DNA of 64,000 bases, from contig NTMA01000120.1 in assembly GCA_002917075.1 (NCBI GenBank), forward strand, positions 1 through 64,000, given 5' to 3'. The notes under the pieces are model-generated. The model saw only the letters and a program-made list of their open reading frames with translations, made no database searches and was not told where the DNA came from. The number at the start of each line of letters is the position of its first letter. The stretch's first letter is position 1. The stretch is from Hawksworthiomyces lignivorus (Eukaryota; Ascomycota; Sordariomycetes; Ophiostomatales; Ophiostomataceae). The position numbers and the translations under genes are program-made. This document shows, one piece after another, positions 9,899-21,374 of this stretch.

Positions 9899-12800
9899 AT
9901 GTCTATGATATCAGGAAGAGCGTGGTGGGCTTCCGGTAGTTCACGCCGCAGCCTCCTTAGTGTCCTTAGTTACAGCCTTCTCCTCTTGAATCTTGCTCCT
10001 GTTCAGGCGGCCTCAGAAACCTCCATATTGAATAGTGTTTCTAGTGCGACATCCACCAATGTCGTTGCCTTCTCCTCAGCAGTACAGCTGGAGTCCTCCA
10101 TCTTGTGGCAACTGAGTCACCATGCCTCTAAGCCAGCACTCCCTATACCAACAAACATTTCAGATGCCCCGGAATACGAAATTGTCAGTAAGCTGGCACC
10201 TGCTTTACCGGCTATCCAGACTGGCGTCCCATTCCCACGTGTAGACGAGATGGTTGCCAGCTTAGTTTTTTTGACAAACCTGTCTGCGACTGAGTCGTCT
10301 CGTGTTCATAACCAAACCGCCCTTAGGGTCATGGTCGTTGGCGACTCTATGTCTCAGGGTATGATAATGAATTACTTGTCCCTGCATTTCTCACCCTGGC
10401 TTCCCTCTGGACATATTTATGGGAAATTCGTCCTATTTACTTTTATACCCGTAGGCAGACAAGGCGACTACACTTGGCGCTACAGAATCTGGCAGTTCTT
10501 CAAGCAGAATGGCATCATGGTTGAAATGGTTGGACCTTATAATGGGACGGTATGCATATCTCCGTCAAAACTCTTTATAATATTATCTGCAGCAGAAACT
10601 AAGTATACTTATGAGTTTAGATACCACCAGAGTCCCCTACGGCGCCTTCACCGCCGATTCTGCATGGCGTACCAGTTCCGCCCTCAGCCCCTAAAACCAA
10701 CGGCGGATATGCTGCAGATGTAGACTCTGCATTCCTGTTGAATTGCAACCATTTTGCTCTCGAGTAAGTAATCTTATTTTAGAACATATCATATTCATAA
10801 GCATTAGTTTGTTAACGGGACACCTTATAGTGGTACTTATACGTGTCTGGAAAGAAGTTAGTTAAAAGTCGTATACTAATGACACCGACTGTTGATTAGC
10901 CAGAGCCGTCGCGGTAGATAAAGGCCTGATCAAGGGTGTGCTGCAGTCCACGCCGGCAGATCTCATCCTATTTATGCTCGGCTCTAACGATATGAACTGG
11001 TTTTATGGCGATGCCGGAGCTACTATTAATAGCGTTGGCTCTTTTGTCGCAAATGCCCGAGCAGCAAATCCGAACGTCAAAATCGCTTTAGCCAATGTGC
11101 CCCAACGAAAGTTTACTAACGGCCGAAAGGACCTCATTTTGAATACGAAAGTTTATAATGCTTTGCTTCCCGCAGCGATCGCACGATGGACAACGCAGTC
11201 ATCTCCCATTCACTTGGTAGATCTCGAAAGCAACTACGTAAGTCTTTATCCAATATGTTGCTGTTGATCACTGATTAACCTTGTGCCTTCTATCCATAGG
11301 ACTGTAAACCTAAGAGTTGTCCTGCTGGTATGTCTCTGTACTATATGGAGGGTTCCATTATCCTTGAGTGTTACTAATTTATAGTAGGCTATGATGGCTT
11401 CAACCCAAATGCTTGGGGTGAGTATCAAATCGCGAACGCGTTCTCTCAAACGCTGGTCCGTGATTTCCAATTGGGTGCAACTACACTCGTAGTCCCTGCC
11501 CAACACGACACCAGCTTGGTTCGCCGGCTGTCGCAGCCGTCGAACTTTAAAGTGTTCGCTTCTCCACAAGGTGTCACTGCCACCTGGGACCCTGGTAAGT
11601 TGCTGATCTCAGATTTCAGACTTGTCCTAGATCGTATGCGAAGTTATAAAATTAACTTGATAATAGTATATGGTGCTTGTAGTTATGATGTTTCGGTCTC
11701 TGTTAATGGAAGCGGCACTGGATTTTCCATAACAACCGCCTCATCTAACCGCTGGGACTCGCAGTGGCCACTCGCTGGGTGGACGTACACAGTATCCGTG
11801 CGTGCACGTTACGGTGACAGCGAAGTGAGCCAGTACACATCACGATTGTCAGCGGCGGCGGCACCGCAACTGCCTGATGTGCCGCAGAATATTATCGTAG
11901 AGCCCGCTGCTGACGGATTTACGATCACATGGGATGCCCCGACCGGTCCCAATGATGGTACGTATTCAGTTAGATATGATGGTTGAATAAACTAAGAACA
12001 TACATTAACATTACTGTGTCTTTAATTCTAGGCAGCATAATCGAATACAATGTAATGTATTGGGATTCGTATTATGCAGACTGCCGTCATATTTCCGCAG
12101 AAGCATTTACCAGCTCACCGGCTACGATCAGTGGGCTGACCCCTGGCAAGAACTATCTGATTGCGCTTGTCGCTTGGAATACGAATGGCCAAGGGTTACC
12201 TTCTCCAGCTCAGAATGTTGTGCCGGGTGCAGGAATCCCGTCTGTCCCAACGGACCTCGTGGTCATTTCAAATGACCGGAATAGTTTCCAGTACATAAAA
12301 ACCTTGCTCAACGTGATCGTTAGAACAGAACTGATAACATTTTCTATTATAGTATTACCTGGACGGAGTCCAGGCATGCCGGAGGTTATCATCTCTGGAC
12401 TCGGAAGGTGAACCAGACAAGCAGTGGCTTCGTATTGGTGGAGACCATCACAGAATTTTCCTGTGTTGACCACTATTCTTATTCCCATTTATGGGGTTAC
12501 GAGTGGTTTATTTCTGCCTTTAATGGAAACAAGGAATCTGCACGAGGACCAGCAGTGCTGGCCATTGCCCCCGGCAAGTCGGCTGCTAAGAAAAGTCAGC
12601 GACGGAAGTGCACTCCTGCAGCTTCATGGTGCGCAGCTGGGCCCACTGTCACAGTTCCGTCTGGCACTAAGGGCGGCGCACCCCCTCCAACAGGTACAGC
12701 CTGCCAGACCGTTACTTCAAACGGCGTAACGGTCACTGTTACTCCGATCCCGACTGGCACGATACAGACGCTCACCGAGCCTGATTGTTCCACTGTTATT

Positions 12801-15800
12801 TTGACTCTTTCTCCTGGCTCATCGCCGATCACCACTGTTGTAACTATCACTACGAACGGCCACACGCTGACAGTGGGTCCGGTGCCCACATCTGTGGTCA
12901 CCACTGCAGGAACGCCTCCGAGCTGTATTGTAGAGACACTGACTGAAGTTATTACTATCACCTTCACCATCCCAGCAGGCTCATCTGTCATCACTGAAAC
13001 TGAGACGATCACTGTCGGCGGCTCAACCTTAACGGTGGGACCTCTTCCATCATCAGAGAGCACATCTAGTCCTAGTTCTGAGATCACGTCCCGTACAGTA
13101 TCCGGTAGCCCTACTGGTACTGTTACTGGCATAGCATCGGGCTCCTCTGCTAGTATTGTGTCAGGCACGGCTTCTGCTTCTGCATCTACTTCTTCATTGA
13201 GTACCGAATCTAGCACTGTACCTGGCTCTGTATCTGGTACTATCTCTGGTTCTGCATCTGCATCCAAAACTCTTTCCTCCGGCAGAGCATCAGGCAGCAC
13301 TTCTGGAACTGCGTCCGGTCCCGCGTCTGGTTCCGCGTCTGGTACTGCGTCTGTTACTGCATCTGGTACCGCTTCCGGAACTGTGTCTGGTACTGGTACT
13401 GCATCTGGTACTAATTCTGGCTCTTCGTCTGGTACTGCACCTGGCTCCGCTTCTGGCTCTACATCTGGTACTGCGTCAAGAACTGCATCTGGTTCTGTAT
13501 CTGGTACTGGATCTGGAACTGCGTCTGGTACTGGATCTGGTTCTGCGTCTGGATCTGTATCTAGTACCGCTTCCGGAACTGCGTCTGGTTCCGCATCTGG
13601 AACTGTGTCTGGTACCGCTTCTGGCTCTGTATCTGGAACTGCGTCTGGTTCTGCATCTGGTTCTGCGTCTAGTATTGCGTCTGGTACTGCATCTGGTTCT
13701 GCATCTGGTACCGCTTCCGGAACTGCGTCTGGTACTGCATCTGGTTCTGCGTCTGGTACTACATCTGGCTCTGCATCTGGCTCTGTATCTGGCTCTGTAT
13801 CTGGCTCTGTATCTGGCTCTGTATCTGGCTCTGTATCTGGCTCTGTATCTGGCTCTGTATCTGGCTCTGTATCTGGCTCTGCATCTGGCTCTGTATCTGG
13901 CTCTGCATCTGGCTCTGCATCTGGCTCTGCATCTAGTACTCAACCAGGCAGTATCTCAGGCAGTCCGTCAGGTACTGTTTCTGCTTCTGGTTCCAGCTCT
14001 GCTTCTCGCATCGCTTCTGGAACTGCATCTGGTTCTGCATCTGGTTCTATTTCTAGTACTATATCTAGCACTGTGTCCGGAACGGCTTCAGGTTCTGCGT
14101 CTGGTACTATATCTGGTACTCAATCAAGCACTGTCTCTGGCAATACATCGGGTTCTGCTTCTAGCATCTCGCAGAGCGTCACATCAAGCATTGCATCCTC
14201 TCCAGCTGGAATAGTAGAGACTTTAACCGAACCAGATGGCTCTACCATAGTTCTGACTCTGCCCTCTGGATCGCCCAGCATTACTGGCGTCGAGACGATT
14301 ACTACTGATGGCTCTACCATCACAGTTGGACCAATCCCTCCTGCTACCTCTTCCTCTAATACGTCTCCAATCGGCATAGTGGAGACTTTAACCGAGCCAG
14401 ATGGCTCTACCATAGTTCTGACTCTACCCTCTGGGTCACCGAGCATAACTGGAATTGAGACTATCACCACAGATGGCTCCACCCTCACGGTGGGCCCACT
14501 CCCCACTTCTACACCTTCAAGTGGCACTATTACGTCCACTATGACAACCTTGCCGCCTGGGCTATCCTTCACGGATTTCACGGACTTCCCAATTACCACC
14601 AACATTTGGCTCACGACTACAGGGAGCGACTCCTCTACTACAATTGTGCCAGTCCTTTTACCGTGCCCGACATGTGAACCTATCATTGTTTGGAACGTGC
14701 CTGAAATTCCGTGGGTCGAATTTGATTGGCCGCAATTGCCCAAACTCCCTACTTTCCATTTGCCATGCATCAAGATATTTGGCATCCATATTGCTGGTGA
14801 CTGCCCGACGGACTCTGGCCCACCACCTGTGATTGATGGCCCCCCTCCGGAACCTGAACCGTCATCCGAGCCGGGCATAGATCCCGATACTGATCCCTGT
14901 CAGTTCGACACAACTACCGGAATGTGTAGCAATGGCAACTACCCTGTCTTTGATGAAACTACGGGAACAATTAACTGCGACTCTACCGCCGATCAAGCTG
15001 GGGAATGCCAAAAGAACATCGACAGTAACCTAGATGCTGTCCAGAGCTATTTAGATAATGAACGTTCGTGCTGTCCTGCATCAAGTAAAGCTAAGCGACA
15101 TGCAAAGGAGAGAGGCAAGCGGGCGGATTATTGTCCGACCCCCGGTCAGGACCCCAAGAATCCGCCGCAAGGCCAGTGCTTTGCTACGTACACATGTCCT
15201 CATGCTTTGTACCCTAACGTTTGTGGAAATGCAAAGTCGGCCATCTTGCACCGACAAGCAACAGCTATCCTGACACACGTTACTGGATCAAAGCTACATG
15301 ACACAAGTCCATGGTAAGTCTCTGGGATTATCCGTTTACACTTTCTCCTTATTGCAGTCTCTGGTACTAACTCATTTATCTTCATAGGTATGATGGACAC
15401 TTCTTTTCTAAATCAAGTGATTCAGTGCTAGGTGGCTGGAAGCTTGACAAATGTCAAGTTGAAGAGTATCCTTTTGGTTCTGGTAATCCCAACCGTAATG
15501 AAGATGGATCCTCCATTCTTCGACTGATTCCTGGGGGTTCATTCGGTGACAAATTGGAAAACCAGCTTCATGGGGCTCAACTCAAGCAATGGGTGACAGG
15601 AATTGCCACACAATACAACGAATTCCAGAAGGCTCAAACGGGTAGAAACCCCGGCGTCAGCCCCAATGGAATCGTGTACTGCGTAGCGTTTGACCCATCC
15701 TTTACGAGCTACCTGCCAGAAGACCTCGAAGACCAGAATTTTTGCGCTCAGCAATATGGCGTAGAGTTCACTTTGGTCAACGACTATATTCAAAACGGGA

Positions 15801-17023
15801 GACGCACTTGGGATCCTTGGTTCGACGTGCCCAACACAAACCGTAAGAAGCTCGAGCTTATGGACTACGTGGACCCTGATGGAGATATTGTGGTGGATGA
15901 CCCTACTGATAATGACTATGCGCTCTATGGTCTTCTTCCACCAACGTACTGCCTGAACCCGTCGCCTGGAAAAATGCTATACAACAAAGCCAGCAACGAT
16001 TTTAGCCTAGCACCGGGCTTCTCCGCCCAGCCAAGGGACGATTCCATCGTGACCAACGAGAGGTGCACTGATCCACCAGGCACAGGTGTTAACAAGCGTC
16101 GAGACCAATCACCGGCCCCGCCTCTAAGCGCCGGCCTTATTCGTTCACACCCCCGCGATCTCAGCGGCCGGCAATCGACAGGAGGCTTTCTCGACGCGGC
16201 TATTTACAAATGGCTGGGCTGTGGCGACGATGATGATACCGACGACGACGGGGATCCTTGCGCAGATGACAGCAATCCTTGTGGCAACGCTGCTACTAAC
16301 GTGCCTACCACTAATGGTGCCAACCCAACTCAAGATCCCCTGCCGGCCTCAACGGAGCCAGGTTTTAGCACAGGGCCTATCACAGGAGTATCGTTTAGCA
16401 CCCCTGTTACGTCGTTAAACTCTAGCAGCCCTGTCACATCCTCGAACAATTCTATCACATCCACAACAAGCTTCAACACGTCCATAAGCACTTCTGAGTC
16501 TCCGCTGCCAACGCTTACATCCACATCCACTCCGCCAATCACGTCAGTCGAGCCGATTTCCACTGAGTCAGGAAGCTCTTGTGTGTCAACATCGACGACC
16601 ACCATCTGTGAGATTCCACGACAGCCGTGCATTACATCTGCCGTTTGTAACAGCTGGGTTGCGACAGCGACATCAACACCAACACCGACTTCGACTTCGA
16701 CTGGGCCACCGACTCCAACTGGACAAGTCTATATCGACATTTTTACCGACTCGGATTGTATCAGCGTTTTAGAGCAGACCCAGCTGAACGCCATAGGCCA
16801 ATGTTACAGCCCCACTGACGCGAATGGCAATCCGATAAGCTTCGAGTGCTTCTCAGTCACCTTTATAAGCCAAGAAGCAGCTGACACGGTCTCGTTATCG
16901 GCCTTTAAAGACCCTGGATGTTTCTCCAGCGATGACTCGCAAGTAATGAACTATCCAAACTTGACTGCTATTGATTTCGATGATGAGACGCCCTTCACGA
17001 TGGGATCTTTGTCTCTTTATTGA
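9899..17023 (+). CDS. Giant secreted SGNH esterase / FN3 / Ser-Gly repeat / NucA-NucB-type nuclease mosaic
   Basis: Nine exons with introns at 10550-10620, 10764-10903, 11238-11299, 11328-11387, 11595-11666, 11958-12031, 12291-12352 and 15314-15387. All phases close and give 2169 residues. I start at ATG 9899, before a basic then hydrophobic signal peptide. An SGNH hydrolase follows: GDS at residues 148-150, GSND at 291-294, block V DGFN at 388-391, where His is expected but Asn stands. Next come fibronectin-III-like modules (about 430-700) and flocculin-like repeats ending in TVGP. A Ser/Gly/Thr array (about 940-1240), two more flocculin-like repeats, a Cys-rich segment and a domain with an EEYPFGSG motif near residue 1650 complete it. 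That motif fits the NucA/NucB DNase family. A Thr/Ser-rich linker and a C-terminal Cys-containing domain end the protein. It is probably a wall-associated or extracellular antagonism protein; that role is inference. Confidence 0.85.
12757..13050 (+). repeat. Flocculin-like coding repeats, first pair
   Basis: Two diverged units of about 42 residues, each containing a TLTE start and a TLTVGP end, lie before the Ser/Gly array. They correspond to the better conserved pair at 14208-14500. Confidence 0.65.
13266..14160 (+). repeat. 12-nt-unit coding minisatellite
   Basis: A run of TCTGGTTCTGCA-like units encodes SGSA, SGTA and SGSV tetrapeptides. The core, about 13786-13880, is an almost perfect tandem of TCTGGCTCTGTA (SGSV). 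Long open frames also appear in other frames and on the other strand across the array because the unit lacks stops there; they are by-products. Such arrays change copy number readily and here would alter the length of the extended, probably O-glycosylated stalk between the esterase and nuclease parts. Confidence 0.9.
14208..14500 (+). repeat. Flocculin-like coding repeats, second pair
   Basis: Two closely similar units begin at about 14208 and 14373 and encode IVETLTEPDGST..TVGP. They share most bases, so this pair is a recent duplication compared with the pair at 12757-13050. Confidence 0.75.
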
Positions 17024-17340
17024 TTGCATTCATACACATAGGAAGGGCCCTGGAGATGGACTCCTGCCGGATAATATTTACTAGCGTCTGGTTCAGAGGT
17101 CTGGGTGTGGTTGCTTGCTATCCCGCCAGGGTTGGGACTCTGACGAGCGAAGTCATTCTGAAATTCCGTTCTGTTGCGGAGGTCTTAGGGCCTCTGCTAG
17201 CTATGTAGTTAATTAGGCTTGTTCTGCTAAGTTGTCTGACCCAAATTTGGGCAGTCTCCACCTACATATTCTAGAGTTACAAATAATCTATTTATCTAAG
17301 CTTCACGACGACAGCCTCATGACTGCTATCCCGTAAAATC
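17024..17340. other. Intergenic, 3' side of the mosaic gene
   Basis: Between two convergent units. I see no gene, only probable 3' UTR sequence. Confidence 0.5.
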
Positions 17341-18040
17341 TCAACTAACAACGTCTCTGCTTTCCTCCTCACTCGATACAACACCCAGCCATACACCAGC
17401 GTACCGGTTATCCGTTATATCCATCCCGCTCAACGGCGGACAAAATCCCGCTGCTGCCAAACGCTCTTCATCCCACAGAGCGAACCCTGACTTACGGAAT
17501 AGCCAAAACGGACGCCTGCGTTCCAACGGACCGTGGTAACCGCGATAAGTAGGACCCTTACCGCGTGTCAAGCCTCTGAACGCGTCCCAGGTTACTGTTT
17601 GCTTTCCAGGCCATCTTACTATCTTGTTCGAACTTCCATTAGGGACATATTGCTATATTGCTCAGCAGAGTACCACGTCTGTAGTGGCGTGGGGTTTCTA
17701 GTGCGAGGATCTGGTGATGCACTTTGTATATCGATTATCGCTGTCTTCTACAGCTGCCGTCTCTTCAAGGTAGTCCCACGCTGTGAAAGCTAGCTCATGA
17801 TCGTACCGGTAGTAAAATAGGTGGAGGGTGATGGTGTCAGAGACTGAAAATGTATTAACTTGTACGCGAACATTCTCGCTATCAGTGGACTACCTTGCGT
17901 TCGCCATATTCAAGTCAAAATCCAACGAGAAGACAGCTTTGTTGATGTAGATGGTATCAAAGACTATTAGTGCAAAGACTACCAGAGAACGCGCCACTTT
18001 CCAGTTTGACTTGACCCTTAGAACAGTGGTGCATGTCCAA
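17341..18040 (-). pseudogene. Broken unidentified gene
   Basis: Read on the minus strand, a protein-like frame runs from about 18040 through residues such as VVFALIVFDTIY. It meets TAG at 17890-17892 and goes on in the same frame with no loss of character (VNTFSVSDTITLHLFYYRYD, then WDYLEE). It then seems spliced (GT near 17705, AG near 17609) to a C-terminal exon with RRRPFWLFRKSGF and ending at 17341. The single-codon break fits a C to T change in a Gln codon. I tested a 50-nt intron over the stop and its phase does not close. I do not recognise the family. No start codon is clear. It lies tail-on to the LysM gene. An unrecognised intron remains possible. Confidence 0.45.
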
Positions 18041-18063
18041 GAGCAATGCCTTGGTATATATGC

Positions 18064-18943
18064 TCATCTAGAGGTGTTCTCGGGAGACTCTGACTCACTG
18101 GGCAAGGGCCCACATTCGCCAGACTGACATCTTCCCTCTCCACAAAAGTCTGGCCCCGTACCACATTTACCTTCAATGCTACAGCAAGTTCCCCATCTCC
18201 CTGCGCATTGCCGCTGCTCATTCTGGCGACCGCAGGTGCCGTCGGTGGTGTAGACCTTGTGCCCAAAGCAGATACCCTCATAACAGATTCCCCGGGCGCA
18301 GTCCTCTCTTGTTCAGTTGTGTATGAGTTAGTTCCGTGCATTCTCTTGCGAATTAAAACCATACTAGAGAGATGCGAATTGCTCACTCGATGTCATCTCC
18401 ACACATCCAGGTCTTGGAGTTGCAGCACTGCTTTTCTGTTCCTCTGCATGTAGCATTCTTGTGGTATGGTCCGCAGAGGCCATCATACGCTCTGAGAGGT
18501 TCGATAACTACCACGCAAATACGCTCAGTCAGCAAGAGTTTGTCTAAGAATGCAGCACCGAGGAACTTACACCCGGCAGTGCAGTACTCCGTGTTCGGTC
18601 GAATGCCTCGGCAGTCCGGCGCCAGCTGTGGATTGAGCAGATAGAATACGTCAAGGTCAATGCCGTATTTTTTTGCGAGCGCAGCGCAAGTGTCAGCATC
18701 GACTTCGTCGCGGGTAGCAGACCAGTACCGACAGTTGATGTCGCCCGCTAGGATCATAGTCGGTCGAGGCACGGCAGGAGTAGCTGTGCGCCGCGTATTC
18801 GTGGCAGAGCCTGGTAAATAATTACCTTGCTTATCCCATCTCCAAGGCTTGCAGCTCGGGGTGGCAGTCGGAGAAGGACAGGATAACAGCCCAGCGTACA
18901 GGGCGGGAGCGGTCATCAGAACATGACACTGTGACGGCAACAT
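18064..18943 (-). CDS. LysM and chitin-binding (CBM18-like) secreted protein
   Basis: Introns at 18492-18572 and 18308-18386 join three exons in phase. After a Ser/Thr/Pro-rich N-terminal part comes one LysM domain (DINCRYWS through the LNPQL and CTAGC segment), then two Cys-rich hevein-like segments, one around GLCGPYHKNATC and one around DGTCGRQN..GTCCSIEGKCG. LysM plus CBM18 proteins of fungi bind chitin oligomers; some mask hyphae from plant or animal recognition and others act in wall work. The start is uncertain: the ATG at 18943 gives only a weak signal peptide, and a further upstream exon, perhaps with another LysM, may exist. Confidence 0.75.
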
Positions 18944-19929
18944 GCTGAAGCTCGCTTTATTTTTTTTTATTTTTTTTAAAAAAAAAACTCGGCTCAACTT
19001 CTCATGATCTATTTCTTAGGTTCAATGTTGGTTCAAAACTCTAGAAGCTGCTTCACGACATATCCTCCTGATGTGTTGTTCAAAGACGATGCTGTTGTCG
19101 CGTCCGGAGTAATTATACTTATGTTTATTTACGCATTAATTCAAAAATCGATTCAAGCACCAGAGGAAAAAATGCGCTAAAATCTCCTTTATTTCGCTTT
19201 GGTTGCCGAGAGTGGCTGCACCGTTACTTTCCTTAGCGCGGTGGATCGGTTCTATTACGATTTGTCAGTGTTTAAGGAGAACCAACAGCAAATTTAAGCA
19301 TATGTACCCCGTGCTCCATGCTCCGTAAGAGAGCGCCAATGACGTAGGGTCAAGAAAGGGGAGTAGAACAACAAGAATCCATTCTTCCAGAACTCTCGTC
19401 TTTTGAACGAATATGTTAATACAACACCTGCGATATATATCTTTGGCTTGCATATCTCCCGTGCAGATGTGCGTAGAGGAGTCTATTAAAGTGTGACATG
19501 TAATATTCTGCTTCATCTATGCACATTGCTAAGAAACTGGGGTACCGCCGTCTTAATCCATCTTTGTCCTTTTCTGCCCCTACTGTTCTTTTTCTAGCAA
19601 CTCAGATATTACATACGGCTTCCTTGTTCTTTTACCAGCGTACTTAAGACCTTCCTGCTATTCGTACCTTCAGCAGCACTCATCTATGTGGAGTTTGCAT
19701 TTTTTTTTTTTTTGTTTGATTTGCGCGTAGATTTATTATGTTTTTAAACTAGTAGCCTCCCTCTGAAAGTGCGGACAAATATTCCACCTTCACACCCATA
19801 GTTTTGAGCGCCTCTGATCTACACACAACAAACACCCTCAATAGTCATTAGAACTCCATAGCCTATCCTCATCTCCTCCACACGGCGTAATATATTTTCA
19901 ATCATCTGACTGACTAAGAGCGTTCTTCG
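18944..19929. other. Intergenic
   Basis: Holds homopolymer T and A tracts (18958-18987, 19697-19713) and no convincing gene. It separates the LysM promoter from the 3' end of the monooxygenase gene. Confidence 0.55.
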
Positions 19930-21374
19930 TCATGGACAAAGAGGCTCTTGTACAATCGGCATTTTTTGGCCACTATGTGATTGTTTGGGCATCCGTGCGG
20001 CAATATCTGCTCTGCGAAGAGTCTCATCAACTACCTTTTCAATCTCGTAGTAGTACATCCAAGACTCCGTGGCCAACGATATTCTGCTCACACGTTCAAC
20101 AATTTCTTCGTCAACAGCATGGCCTTCGGCCCCTAGTATGGCCTTGATACTGGCAAATCTATCGATGAGATTGTATAGGCGCTCGTAATGAGGCGACCGA
20201 ACATGGTCGAATATCTCCAGCGAATCAGACAAAGGCCTCTTTCTGAGGTATGCCCATCCCAAAACTCTACTCAAAGCATACACATCCTCGAGTGCAAATG
20301 CAGCCCCAGAACCAAAATTACCCTGCAGAGGATGAGAAGCGTCGCCGATGATAGCAATGTTGCCGTGGGAAACGATGCGTTGCAGACGAGGGCCAGAAAA
20401 TAAAGCAAACTCTTGAGTCTTCCCCTTGGCGGCAAGGCTCAAGACTTGCCGAACAGGAAGACAAAAGTCATTATACTCATGAAGAAGCGTATGCAGATCG
20501 AACGGCCGGCCCCAGCTCACCGGATCCTCCCCTTCTGCCGGTCGGCGGATGCGGGCTGTCACTTCGAAATCATCGTCCCCGAGCGGACATGTGAAGACAT
20601 ACAAGCCGCTCTTGTGCTTCCAAAAAGTCGGAGCTTGTGGGATGCCTCTGATTTTGCTTACTTCGGCTTTGCTGATGGTTGTGCGGTAGGCACATTGCCC
20701 GTTGTAACGAAGGACATGGCTAGGGAAGCAGAAATTGCGGACAAACTAGAAACAGAGGTTAGTCATTGGTTGCATTGTTCTTTATGTATGGGCTCTCATA
20801 CCGATCGGATACCATCTGCTGCAATCAATAAGTCCACCTCGTCGGAAGAGCCATCTTCAAATGAGATGCAGACCCTGTTATCTGGCAAGTGCTCTATTTT
20901 AACAAGCCTCTTTGCCACATGCACGTGGGATTGGTCCACATGCTTTAAGAGCGCACCTTGCAATTTTTTCCGAGCAAGGCGGCAGGTGTGGAGGTGAGAC
21001 GGCACGTCTTTCGGATAGAGTTTCTTGGCTAACAATTCGCCACTTCTTCCATTGCTATCGGTAGAGAGTGAGCATGAGACTAACAGAATGCCTTCTGAGG
21101 GGAATACTTACCACCTCTGTTCCAGCACCCCATCAGGAGACCGGTGAAAGTCCGTGGCGGTCAAGTCAGACGCGGCACCGTTCTTCTCAAGTAGTTTCCA
21201 CGTCTGTGGCTGCAACGACAGACCTCCTCCTGTCTCGCTTATTTGTGGCTTCTTCTCATACAGTTCCCAATCGACAAAAGGTAACTTTGCTAGCTCGATT
21301 GCAGCACCGAGCCCACCCGGCCCCCCTCCAATAATCGCGACCTTTAGTCGCTTCTCGATCTCGTTTGCGACCAT
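19930..21374 (-). CDS. FAD-dependent monooxygenase (salicylate hydroxylase-like)
   Basis: Exons 21112-21374, 20802-21054 and 19930-20745 (introns 57 and 56 nt) close in phase and give 443 residues. The dinucleotide-binding GGGPGG is at the N-terminus with an acidic ELYEKK strand end. The conserved IAADGIRS motif falls just before the second intron, and GDASHP with the downstream GSGAAFALEDV helix binds FAD ribose and pyrophosphate. These three motifs in this spacing define class A flavoprotein aromatic hydroxylases, which use NAD(P)H and oxygen on phenolic or similar substrates. The length is normal for the family. There is no signal peptide. It stands alone, so the substrate is unknown. Confidence 0.88.

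Noticed and set aside
13786..13880. Regular direct repeats that might suggest a CRISPR
   Set aside because: There are no spacers; the units are tandem, in frame, and eukaryotic coding sequence.
13476..14214. Open frames in other phases over the Ser/Gly array
   Set aside because: They are simple translations of the 12-nt unit (LVLHLV or RCRAR patterns), not genes.
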